A stretch of DNA of 5,745 nucleotides from Rhodanobacteraceae bacterium UBA703 (GCA_002297645.1 DBMH01000359.1:4503-10247), one strand, 5' to 3'; positions 1 to 5,586 are shown, counted from the stretch's first letter. Notes: generated by a model from the sequence alone, not told the origin. Numbers and translations: made by a program.

Positions 1-212
1 ATGCCGGTGTCCTGGCAGATCGGCCGATGGCCTTCGGCGCACAGGCGCGAGTTGATCAGGATCTGCGCCATCGCCTCCTTCGCGGCCGGCGATTCCTCGC
101 GCTCCCAGGCGGCGGCGAGGCCCTTGATGTAGTCGACCGGGTGGTAGTAGCTGATGTACTGCAGCGCGTCGGCGACGGACTGGATGAGGTCTTCCTGCTG
201 GATCGTGGTCAT
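1..212 (-). CDS. Class I fumarate hydratase, N-terminal fragment
   Basis: This is the first 70 codons of a class I (iron-sulfur) fumarase, which interconverts fumarate and malate in the cytoplasmic TCA cycle. The gene runs off the left edge of the window. The translation starts MTTIQQEDLIQSVADALQY and ends in CAEGHRPICQDTG. The N-terminus closely matches what I recall of xanthomonad class I fumarases. The CQDTG motif (Cys66 here) contains one of the three cysteines that hold the [4Fe-4S] cluster in this family; the other two would lie outside the window. The ATG at 212 is chosen because it reproduces the family's N-terminus. No Shine-Dalgarno sequence is visible before it (the bases are CTCCCCAC). 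The gene diverges from the csbD-like gene. Annotators use fumA or fumB for this class, so no symbol is given. The family call is firm; the regulation is unknown. Confidence 0.93.
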   Translation of the reverse strand, partial: MTTIQQEDLIQSVADALQYISYYHPVDYIKGLAAAWEREESPAAKEAMAQILINSRLCAEGHRPICQDTG

Positions 213-282
213 GTGGGGAGCTGTGGGCGAGTCGTGCAAACGCCTATTGTCGGGGACAACGGCGCCGCAGGGGAAATGCGCC

Positions 283-296
283 AGCGGCATGCCGCT
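283..296. promoter_or_regulatory. 14-bp perfect palindrome, possible operator
   Basis: The bases AGCGGCATGCCGCT read the same on both strands. The site lies 71-84 bp upstream of the fumarase start and about 143 bp before the csbD-like start, in the divergent intergenic region. That is where a dimeric regulator could act on either gene. No particular regulator is recognised, and no convincing -35/-10 pair could be placed around it. A 14-bp palindrome can occur by chance in a GC-rich window of this size, so this is only a candidate. Confidence 0.22.
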
Positions 297-404
297 CGGG
301 CAATCACCGCGGATGGGAAACGCCGCATGAACGGTCGAAGCGGGCAACGCCTCCGCAACGCGCGGCACACGCAAGTTTAAGAGGGCGGGGATCATCTTCT
401 TGCG

Positions 405-424
405 CGCCTGCAATTCCGCAGGCG
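405..424 (+). other. Leader hairpin just before the csbD RBS
   Basis: CGCCTGC (405-411) pairs perfectly with GCAGGCG (418-424) across a six-base AATTCC loop. This gives a 7-bp stem that ends three bases before the GGAG Shine-Dalgarno core at 428-431. If the csbD transcript starts upstream, the stem would sit in its 5' untranslated region. It does not sequester the GGAG itself. There is no T-tract, so it is not a standard terminator. A role in mRNA stability or translation is inference only. Confidence 0.3.
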
Positions 425-438
425 TACGGAGTCCGAAC

Positions 439-621
439 ATGGACCGCAATCGCATCGAAGGTACGAAGCACGAGGTGAAAGGCGCCATCAAGGAAGCGGC
501 CGGCAAGATGACCGGCAACAAGACGCAGCAACTCGAAGGAAACCTCGAGAAGAACGCCGGCAAGGCGCAGAAGGAAGCCGGCAAGGTCGCGGATCATCTG
601 CGTCACGAGCAGAAGCACTGA
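439..621 (+). CDS. CsbD-family small stress-associated protein
   Basis: This encodes a 60-residue, highly charged, Lys/Glu/Gly-rich protein with no signal peptide or membrane segment. It begins MDRNRIEGTKHEVKGAIKEA and continues AGKMTGNK, LEGNLEKNAGKAQKEAGKVADHL, which is the repeated amphipathic pattern (x-G-x-x-K-E-x-x-G-K) of CsbD-like proteins (Pfam CsbD; Bacillus CsbD, E. coli YjbJ). Family members are induced by general stress or stationary phase, but their biochemical role is not established. The ATG at 439 is preferred over the ATG at 400. It has GGAG at 428-431 with a seven-base spacer and gives the usual family length and N-terminus, while the extra 13 residues from 400 look non-coding and cover the leader hairpin. 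The gene stands alone on the plus strand, with a hairpin 11 bases after its stop. No sigma-factor promoter could be assigned. Confidence 0.9.
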   Translation: MDRNRIEGTKHEVKGAIKEAAGKMTGNKTQQLEGNLEKNAGKAQKEAGKVADHLRHEQKH

Positions 622-631
622 CGGAGGCCCT

Positions 632-657
632 CTCTGGAGCGCTCCTGCGCTCCAGAG
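632..657 (+). terminator. Strong hairpin after csbD, probable terminator
   Basis: CTCTGGAGCGC (632-642) pairs perfectly with GCGCTCCAGAG (647-657) around a TCCT tetraloop, an 11-bp stem starting 10 bases after the csbD-like stop codon. Position and stem strength fit a transcript end. There is no run of T after the stem, so it may be a weak intrinsic terminator, or a 3' stability element with Rho-dependent termination. Confidence 0.5.
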
Positions 658-659
658 CC

Positions 660-682
660 GCGCCCGGAGCCGATCCGGGCGC
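660..682 (+). other. Second tandem hairpin after csbD
   Basis: GCGCCCGGA (660-668) pairs perfectly with TCCGGGCGC (674-682) around a GCCGA loop, a 9-bp stem beginning two bases after the previous hairpin. No T-tract follows. With the first hairpin it fills most of the 129-bp gap before the DUF3228 gene and would separate the two transcription units. A further short GC-only stem (694-699 with 705-710) is too low in complexity to call. Confidence 0.35.
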
Positions 683-750
683 CACGCCGGGCTCGCGCGC
701 TCGACGCGCGGCGGCTAACCTCGCGGGCCGTCTCCCTCCCGGTCCGCCGC

Positions 751-1308
751 ATGTCCATCTTCCTGACGCCGTTCGCGCGCACGCGCCTGTTCCCGAAGGA
801 ATCCCGCCGCAACACGATCCAGGACTGCACGCCCGAGGAATTCGAGCGACGTCTCAACGACGAAGCACCGTTCAAGGTGCTCGACGGCTACGCGCCGTTC
901 TGCAAGCTGCACGTGCACCGCAACTGGACCTCGACGCGCTGCCTGACCGTGCCGATCACCGATGCCAACCGTTCCCTCCTGCGTTCGGGCTACGAGGCGC
1001 GCACGAAGGAGGAACTGCCCGTGCTGGTGCGCTGGTTCGAGGGTGTCGAGCCGCCGGTCGCGCAGTGGTTCGTCGTGATCCTCTACAGCCGCGAGCAGCT
1101 CGCGAAGGAAGGCTCGACGATCGAGGCCGACTGGGGCGTCGTCGGGTGCATCTACACGGCGGAGCCGGAAGAGGTTCCGATGGCGCCGATCACGATGATG
1201 CGCAACGCGCTCGGCGTGGAGGAGGGCGGTTCCGGCGTGCCGCTGGACCGTGAGGCCTACCGGCGCAGCGTGGCGTTCTGGGAGATCCACGCCAACTGGC
1301 GGCCGTAG
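751..1308 (+). CDS. DUF3228 family protein, function unknown
   Basis: This encodes a 185-residue protein recognised as DUF3228, a conserved family of about this length in proteobacteria with no known activity. Hallmarks visible here are the N-terminal MSIFLTPFARTRLFP, GYAPFCKLHV (about 46-55), VPITDANRSLLRSGYEART (about 67-85), ELPVLVRWFEGVEPPVAQW (about 88-106) and the near-invariant MMRNALGVEEGGSGVPLDRE followed by AY (about 149-170). No signal peptide, membrane segment or known catalytic motif is evident, so it is probably cytoplasmic. Cysteines at 26, 51, 64 and 133 do not form an obvious metal-binding pattern. The ATG at 751 reproduces the family N-terminus; no Shine-Dalgarno sequence precedes it (GGTCCGCCGC), so it may be leaderless or weakly initiated. 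It is convergent with the OmpA-family gene. The family call rests on memory of the conserved C-terminal motif; no function can be assigned from the sequence. Confidence 0.88.
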   Translation: MSIFLTPFARTRLFPKESRRNTIQDCTPEEFERRLNDEAPFKVLDGYAPFCKLHVHRNWTSTRCLTVPITDANRSLLRSGYEARTKEELPVLVRWFEGVEPPVAQWFVVILYSREQLAKEGSTIEADWGVVGCIYTAEPEEVPMAPITMMRNALGVEEGGSGVPLDREAYRRSVAFWEIHANWRP

Positions 1309-1313
1309 CGCGA

Positions 1314-1348
1314 GCGGGTGCAGCACGAACTGTCGTTGCCCGCACCGC
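1314..1348. terminator. Weak bulged hairpin between convergent genes
   Basis: In the 48-bp gap between the DUF3228 stop and the OmpA-family stop, GCGGGTGC (1314-1321) can pair with GCACCGC (1342-1348) with one bulged G. A nested ACGA/TCGT stem (1325-1328, 1333-1336) sits inside. The location suits a bidirectional terminator, but there is no T-tract on either strand and the stem is imperfect. Confidence 0.2.
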
Positions 1349-1356
1349 GCGTCCCG

Positions 1357-2499
1357 TCAGCCGTTCGGCACGTAGATCTCGACACGGCGGTTGAGCTGGC
1401 GGCCGGACGGATTGTCCCTCCCCCCGACCTCGTTCGCGGCCACCGGCTGGCTCTTGCCGAAGCCGCGCGACTGCATCGCGCTGGCGACACCGTGCTCCGC
1501 GAGCGCCTTCTCGACCGTCGCCGCGCGACGCTCGGACAGGGTCTGGTTGTACTCGGCGCTGCCCTTGCCGTCGGTATGTCCGCGGATCTCCAGCCGCTTC
1601 GGCTTCACCTGGACGAAGGCCTTCGACAGCGCGTCGACGACGCCGGCCGCGTCGGCTCGCAGGTCGTGCTTGTCGAAGTCGAACAGGATGCGGTCCTCCA
1701 GCGTGACGACATAGCCACAGGCCGCCGGCGGCACGCGGAACTTCGTCAGCAGCGGGAAACGGCCGGCCGGCGGCACCGGCGGCAGCGGATCCATCGCGAC
1801 CTCGCGTCCCGGCGTACCGACGCGGCCGGTGCCGTCGCCGTGGTTGATGACGCGCTCGGGGCCGTTCCAGCTTCCGCCGCCGTTGCCGTCGTTGACGACC
1901 TGGCCGAGCGGGCCGTTCCAGGTCCCGCTGCCGTCGGATTCGATGGCGATCTGGCCCAGGCGCGGCGAGCTCCAGGTGCCGCCGCCGCGGCCGTCGAGCG
2001 CAATCTGCCCGAGCGGTCCGTTGTAGGTGCCCGAGCCGTCCGCCTCGATCGAGATCTGCACGGCGTCCCGTCCCTTCGCGCCGGCGCGGTTGATCGTGCC
2101 CGATCCGTCCTTCTCCACGACGATCTGCGTGCCGCCGACGTTCGCCGTGCCCGCGCCGTCCTTGCCGATGACGTACTGTCCCCTGTCGCCGAGGTTGGCG
2201 GTCAGGCCGGCGTCGTCGCGCAGCGTCATGCCCGCCGCCGGAACGAAGGCTCCTTCCGCATCGCAACGCGCCGGCGCGACGCGGACGCCGTCGATCTTCT
2301 CCAGTTGCTTTCCGAGTGCGGCCTCGAACTGCTTCTGTACCGGTTCCACGCCGATGATGTCCGGGATCACGATCGTCGGAATCGGGGGAATCGCGAGGGG
2401 CTCGTCCGCCGCGAGCGCGCTGGTCGAAAAAGCGAGCACGCAGGCGGGAAAGAGCGCGAATGGGCGAAGCGCGGCGTGCCGTCGGCGATTCGGAATCAT
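1357..2499 (-). CDS. Secreted OmpA-family protein with DGSGTW repeats
   Basis: This 380-residue envelope protein has an Arg-rich n-region and hydrophobic core (1-30), with likely signal peptidase I cleavage after SALA30. There is no lipobox, so it is probably periplasmic or anchored through its C-terminus. Residues about 90-228 are about eight degenerate 16-18-residue repeats of the form Q-I-x-I-x-x-D-G-S-G-T-W-N. A Pro-rich linker (PLPPVPPAG, 238-246) leads to an OmpA C-terminal domain (about 265-378) with ILFDFDKHDLR, RGHTDGKGSAEYNQ and LSERRA. Asp310 and Arg325 sit 15 residues apart, as do the E. coli OmpA residues (Asp271, Arg286) that bind peptidoglycan diaminopimelate. There is no OmpA beta-barrel. 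The mature protein has only two cysteines, Cys80 and Cys261, flanking the repeats. The ATG at 2499 gives a good signal peptide; the RBS is weak. The OmpA fold is certain; the function of the repeat domain is unknown. Confidence 0.92.
   Translation of the reverse strand: MIPNRRRHAALRPFALFPACVLAFSTSALAADEPLAIPPIPTIVIPDIIGVEPVQKQFEAALGKQLEKIDGVRVAPARCDAEGAFVPAAGMTLRDDAGLTANLGDRGQYVIGKDGAGTANVGGTQIVVEKDGSGTINRAGAKGRDAVQISIEADGSGTYNGPLGQIALDGRGGGTWSSPRLGQIAIESDGSGTWNGPLGQVVNDGNGGGSWNGPERVINHGDGTGRVGTPGREVAMDPLPPVPPAGRFPLLTKFRVPPAACGYVVTLEDRILFDFDKHDLRADAAGVVDALSKAFVQVKPKRLEIRGHTDGKGSAEYNQTLSERRAATVEKALAEHGVASAMQSRGFGKSQPVAANEVGGRDNPSGRQLNRRVEIYVPNG
1816..2232 (-). repeat. Coding repeat array: about eight DGSGTW-type units
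   Basis: This stretch encodes residues 90-228 of the OmpA-family protein. Units visible in order are MTLRDDAGLTANLG, QYVIGKDGAGTANVGG, QIVVEKDGSGTINRAG, QISIEADGSGTYNGPLG, QIALDGRGGGTWSSPRLG, QIAIESDGSGTWNGPLG, QVVNDGNGGGSWNGPE and VINHGDGTGRVG. Each has an alternating hydrophobic beta-strand, a D/G/N-rich turn and a small-plus-aromatic strand. The middle units are most alike, also at the DNA level, while the outer ones have drifted, as expected from old tandem duplication under selection. The reading frame stays intact throughout. Confidence 0.85.
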
Positions 2500-2609
2500 G
2501 CAGGCGATCCGTGTTCTTCAGGGCCCTGCAGGATAGCGCGGCCTCGTTACGCGGACAGGACGCTGCATGCGGCGTCCACCGTACGCCGTTCAGACGGCGG
2601 CGGATTCGC

Positions 2610-2641
2610 GTCGCGGACGACGATTCGACGACGTCCGCGAC
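2610..2641 (-). terminator. 10-bp hairpin after the acyl-CoA synthetase
   Basis: GTCGCGGACG (2610-2619) is the exact reverse complement of CGTCCGCGAC (2632-2641), with a 12-base loop that can form small inner pairs. On the minus strand it begins 30 bases after the synthetase stop and lies in the 172-bp gap before the OmpA-family gene. No T-tract follows (GCGAATCC), so it may be a weak intrinsic terminator or a 3' stability structure. Nothing else is seen in this gap. Confidence 0.4.
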
Positions 2642-2671
2642 GATCCTGGCGGGTTTCCGCTGCGCGGCGAC

Positions 2672-4318
2672 TCAGGCCAGAGGCCACCCCGCCAGTTCGC
2701 GTCGCAGCAGCTTGTCGACGGCGGATCGCGGGAGCGCGTCGATGAACTCGATGCGCTTGGGCTGCTTGTAGTCGGCGAGCCGCTCCTCGCACCAGGCGCG
2801 CACGTCGGCTTCGCTGAGGCCGGGATCCCGCTTCACCACGAACAGGCGCACGCGTTCGCCTTCGTCCTCGTCGGGCATGCCCACGGCGCAGACGTCGGCG
2901 ATGCCGGGATGCGCGCCGACAGCATCCTCGATCGACGCCGGGTACACGTTGGCGCCGTCGACCAGCAGCATGTCCTTGATGCGGCCGAGAATGTACAGGG
3001 CGCCGTTCGGGTCGACCCGGCCGAGATCGCCGGTGCGGAACCAGCCGTCGGGCGTGATCGCCCGCGCGTCCTCGTCGGGGCGCGCGTGGTAGCCGGCCAT
3101 CAGGAACGGGCCGCGCAGCCAGATCTCGCCGATCTGGCCCGGCGCGACCGCGTCCAATGTAGGCGAGTCCGGGTCTCGCACGCTCAGCTCGACACCAGGG
3201 AATGGGAAACCGACGCTGCCGGCGAAACGAGGCTGCCTCTGCTCGCAGGTGATCGGCGCGGACGTCTCGGTCAGGCCGTAGCCCTGCACCAATGGCGTGC
3301 CGGTCGTCGCCTCCCAGCGTTCGCGGACGTCCGCGCGAAGAGCCATGCCTCCGGTGCCGGCTGCGCGCAGCGAGGAAAAGTCGATGTCCGGGAAGCTCGG
3401 TGCCGCCATGAGCCGGCTGTAGAACGACGGCCCGGCCAGGATGAAGGTGAAGGATCGCCGCCGCCACGCCGCCGCCACCTTCTCCGCATCCATCGAGTCG
3501 GGAAACAGCACCTGCGTCACGCCGCGGCTGGCAAGCGTGAGGAGATTGACCGACAGTCCGGCCGAATGGCAGAACGGATGGAGGCCGATCGCGACTTCTC
3601 CGGCGGAAGGGAGGTGCTCGACCATCGCGACGCGCAGCATCTCGACGCCCATCCGCATGTTGCGATGGCTGGTGCGGACCGCCTTGGAAACACCGGTGGT
3701 GCCGCCGGTGAACGCCATGACGACGAGGTCGTCGGGCGACACGCTGCGCTCCGTCGGGGGCAGCTGCGCTCCGCGGGCAAGGGCATCCGCGAAGGTCACA
3801 CCGCCGGCAGGAACGGTTCCGGCGATGTCTTCCGTCTCGGAGACGACCATCTCCCGTACCTGGTCCGCACCGGTCGCCGCGCGGAACGCGGACGCGATGC
3901 GGTCCAGGACGACGATGGCCCGGGGTGCCGCGGCGGCGATGTGCTCGCTGAATTCCAGCGAGGTCGCTGCGGTATAGGCCGACATCGTCACCAGGCCGGC
4001 CATCCAGGCACCGAGCAACGCGATCGGGAACGCCGGGATGTTGGGCATCAGAAGCACGACCCGGTCGCCCTTCTCGAGCTTCCACTCGTGCACGAAGAAT
4101 CGGGAGAGGTGCTCCGCGCGCTGTCGCCATTCGCGGAACGTGAGCGCTTGCCCGTCGAGCTCGAACGCCACCCGGTCGGCGTGCCGCTCGCAGGCGTCGA
4201 GCAACAGCCCCAGGATGGTTTCCTCCGGGCCGACGTCCAGTTCGCGCGCCACGACGGGCGGATACTGGTTCGTCCAGGGTTTGCGTGCGTACCACTCGGC
4301 GGCTGAATCGGCGGACAT
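2672..4318 (-). CDS. Acyl-CoA synthetase, AMP-forming (FadD-like)
   Basis: This 548-residue ANL-superfamily enzyme should activate a carboxylic acid, probably a fatty acid, to its acyl-AMP and then to acyl-CoA. Core motifs in order are the P-loop FTGGTTGVSKAV (about 203-214), HRNM after it as in FadD, the substrate-lining HPFCHSAGL (247-255), the adenine-binding GYGLTET (346-352), WFRTGDLG (426-433, the ribose-binding Asp), GRIKDMLLVDGANVYP hinge (445-460) and the C-terminal SAVDKLLRREL with the catalytic Lys536. Length and motifs fit medium/long-chain acyl-CoA ligases. It has no signal peptide. The ATG at 4318 is chosen because GAGGTG (4328-4333) lies nine bases upstream; the in-frame GTG at 4330 overlaps that site and would add only MYFS. 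It stands just downstream of a terminator and is followed by a hairpin, so it is probably monocistronic. The exact substrate cannot be read from the sequence; aryl or branched acids are possible. Confidence 0.92.
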   Translation of the reverse strand: MSADSAAEWYARKPWTNQYPPVVARELDVGPEETILGLLLDACERHADRVAFELDGQALTFREWRQRAEHLSRFFVHEWKLEKGDRVVLLMPNIPAFPIALLGAWMAGLVTMSAYTAATSLEFSEHIAAAAPRAIVVLDRIASAFRAATGADQVREMVVSETEDIAGTVPAGGVTFADALARGAQLPPTERSVSPDDLVVMAFTGGTTGVSKAVRTSHRNMRMGVEMLRVAMVEHLPSAGEVAIGLHPFCHSAGLSVNLLTLASRGVTQVLFPDSMDAEKVAAAWRRRSFTFILAGPSFYSRLMAAPSFPDIDFSSLRAAGTGGMALRADVRERWEATTGTPLVQGYGLTETSAPITCEQRQPRFAGSVGFPFPGVELSVRDPDSPTLDAVAPGQIGEIWLRGPFLMAGYHARPDEDARAITPDGWFRTGDLGRVDPNGALYILGRIKDMLLVDGANVYPASIEDAVGAHPGIADVCAVGMPDEDEGERVRLFVVKRDPGLSEADVRAWCEERLADYKQPKRIEFIDALPRSAVDKLLRRELAGWPLA

Positions 4319-4359
4319 GGAAAAATACACCTCGATAAAAGTGGAATTTCCTTCCCGAC

Positions 4360-4386
4360 AAAACGGGCGCCGGGTAGCGCCCGTTT
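4360..4386 (-). terminator. Rho-independent terminator upstream of the synthetase
   Basis: AAACGGGCGC (4361-4370) pairs perfectly with GCGCCCGTTT (4377-4386) around a six-base loop. On the minus strand the stem ends in TTTT (4363-4360). It lies 30 bases after the stop at 4417 and ends 41 bases before the synthetase ATG. It therefore closes the transcript of the small frameshifted gene and/or the esterase. The plus-strand side also ends in TTT, so it could work both ways. The stem arms match those of the ahcY terminator. Confidence 0.8.
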
Positions 4387-4416
4387 CGCGTCACGCGATA
4401 GTGAACCGCAAACCCG

Positions 4417-4614
4417 TCAGCGGCGATAGTAGCCGGGCCCGGTCGTCCTGCGAGGCAGAAGATCAGGCCGGCGGACAACAGGGTCAGCGTCGCGCCGATC
4501 TCGCGGGGACGAAGGCGCGATTGTCTCCTCGCGCTTCCTCGGCAGGATGCGGGCCGTGGTCTCGCGCAGGTCCTCGTCCGCTGGCGGATAGCGCCTTGGG
4601 CATTCGCGACCCAC
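4417..4614 (-). pseudogene. Small membrane-protein gene with two frame switches
   Basis: An open frame of 65 codons (GTG at 4614 to TGA at 4417) ends 30 bases before a terminator, but the coding signal does not stay in one frame. From the GCG encoding Ala12 through Glu30 (DEDLRETTARILPRKR) 19 of 19 codons end in G or C. Between about 4523 and 4455 this is lost, while the frame shifted by one base has 18 consecutive G/C-ending codons and encodes a membrane-like segment, IGATLTLLSAGLIFCLA. The original frame then resumes as RTTGPGYYRR and stop, again GC3-rich. The likely ancestral product was a protein of about 60 residues with a charged N-terminus, one transmembrane helix and a short basic tail. 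The start is uncertain: an ATG at 4603 lies in the third frame. It may be a decayed gene with compensating indels, or an assembly error. I do not recognise the family. Confidence 0.45.
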
Positions 4615-4649
4615 TCGCTGGCACGGTCGTTCCGCTGTCGGCAAACCGG

Positions 4650-5474
4650 TCAGTCGGACTGGGTCTTCCCCGGACGCGCCGGATACGCGCTGCCGATGGC
4701 TTCCTTCTCCAGCGTCAGGTAGATGTTGCCGTGGTGGAGGTCCGGGCGCGGCACGGCCGTCCAGCGCAGCCGCGGCAGCGCGGCCTGGCGGACCGCCGCA
4801 CCCAGGGCTTCGGCATGCGGGCCGATGTTCGGCTCGTCGGCCCAGGCGATGTAGACGCGTGCCTGGAGCTTTCTCAGGTCGGGCAGGCGTGCGGCGGCCG
4901 AACGGGTCAGTGCGGCATCGTTCCACCACAGGCTCGGGCTCAGCGCGATGTAGGTATCGAACAACGCGGGCTGCTCGAACAGGGTCTCGACGATGAACAG
5001 TCCCGCCAGCGATTCGCCGATGATGCCGCGCGACGGACCCGTGCGGTAACGACGCTCGATCTCGGGCACCAGTTCTTCGGCGATGAAGGCGCGGAACGCG
5101 GCCGAGCCGCCGACCACGGGGGCGATCTGCTTGTCGCTGTCGACCTCGGTCGGGCCGGTCATGTCGCGACGCCGCTGGGTGTTCTCGATGCCGACCACCA
5201 GCAGCGGCGCGATGCGTCCTTCGCGGATGCCGGCATCGACGGTCGCTGCCACATGCGGGAAATCCTCGGCGACGCCGCCATCGGGCATGTAGAGCACCGG
5301 TCGTTCGCCCGTCTTCACGCCATCCGGCGGTACGTAGACATTGATCGTTCGCCGTTCGTGCAGATGGCGCGATTCGAGCTGGAAGGTCTCGTGCGGCGGC
5401 GCCGACTCGACCGCGTGCAGGACATTGGAGGCCAACGCCAGCAGGGCGAGAATCGGGAGGCGAAGAAAGGTCAT
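4650..5474 (-). CDS. Secreted alpha/beta-hydrolase esterase (IroE/Esterase family)
   Basis: This encodes a 274-residue serine hydrolase with a signal peptide (MTFLRLPILALLALASNVLHA, likely cut after Ala21), so it acts in the periplasm or outside the cell. The mature part fits the putative-esterase family (PF00756; relatives are IroE, BesA and Fes-type siderophore esterases and esterase D). It has RTINVYVPPDG (42-52), VLYMPDGG (60-67), LLVVGIENTQRRRDMTG (91-107), nucleophile elbow GESLAG with Ser155 (153-158), FDTYIALSPSLWW (172-184) and DLHHGNIYLT (245-254), which supplies the catalytic His. Asp213 or Glu214 (WADE) is the likely acid. The more usual elbow is GHSxGG; here Glu replaces His before the serine. 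The start is chosen for the signal peptide; no clear Shine-Dalgarno sequence precedes it. Its stop lies 35 bases before the small frameshifted gene. Substrate unknown: a siderophore or other ester is possible, but no siderophore genes adjoin it. Confidence 0.86.
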   Translation of the reverse strand: MTFLRLPILALLALASNVLHAVESAPPHETFQLESRHLHERRTINVYVPPDGVKTGERPVLYMPDGGVAEDFPHVAATVDAGIREGRIAPLLVVGIENTQRRRDMTGPTEVDSDKQIAPVVGGSAAFRAFIAEELVPEIERRYRTGPSRGIIGESLAGLFIVETLFEQPALFDTYIALSPSLWWNDAALTRSAAARLPDLRKLQARVYIAWADEPNIGPHAEALGAAVRQAALPRLRWTAVPRPDLHHGNIYLTLEKEAIGSAYPARPGKTQSD

Positions 5475-5586
5475 CGTGCGGCTCGGAGCGTAGCGGGCGG
5501 CGAGGATAGCAGTCGCGGCATCGGGCTCGATGCACCGTGCAGCGGCATCGCGCTGTGTCCGTGTTTCATTGGCTGTCGGCCGTACG

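Noticed and set aside
400..438. Upstream ATG for the csbD-like gene (13 extra residues)
   Set aside because: The extension overlaps the leader hairpin, resembles no CsbD N-terminus, and would place the GGAG site inside the coding region.
213..438. Sigma-70 or ECF promoters in the divergent fumarase/csbD region
   Set aside because: Candidate hexamers such as TATTGT near 255 or TTGTCC on the minus strand lack a partner at the right spacing, so no promoter is claimed.
1190..2266. 358-codon minus-strand Arg/Gly/Asp-rich frame over the OmpA-family gene
   Set aside because: It is a repetitive-looking shadow of the repeat array in another phase and runs across the stops of two real genes.
2437..2442. 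Cys20 of the OmpA-family signal region as a lipoprotein cysteine
   Set aside because: The residues before it (ALFPAC) do not make a normal lipobox (L-A/S-G/A-C), and hydrophobic signal sequence continues after it to a good signal peptidase I site at residue 30.
1318..2745. 475-codon open frame on the plus strand opposite the OmpA-family gene
   Set aside because: It is antisense to a gene with a clear signal peptide, repeats and OmpA domain. Its translation is Arg/Ala/Val-rich low-information sequence with no family motif, typical of GC-rich shadow frames.
2567..4306. 579-codon open frame on the plus strand opposite the acyl-CoA synthetase
   Set aside because: The minus-strand frame contains every ANL-superfamily motif in order. 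The plus-strand frame is a shadow caused by the scarcity of stop codons in GC-rich DNA.
2547..4478. 643-codon minus-strand frame overlapping the synthetase in another phase
   Set aside because: Only its first codons (the membrane-like segment at about 4455-4523) carry a coding signal, and they are treated under the frameshifted small gene. The rest is an Arg-rich out-of-frame shadow of the synthetase.
4417..5535. 372-codon minus-strand frame spanning the esterase and the small gene
   Set aside because: Over the esterase it is out of frame with the real gene and Arg-rich. Only its last 65 codons have a coding signal, so a fusion protein is not supported.
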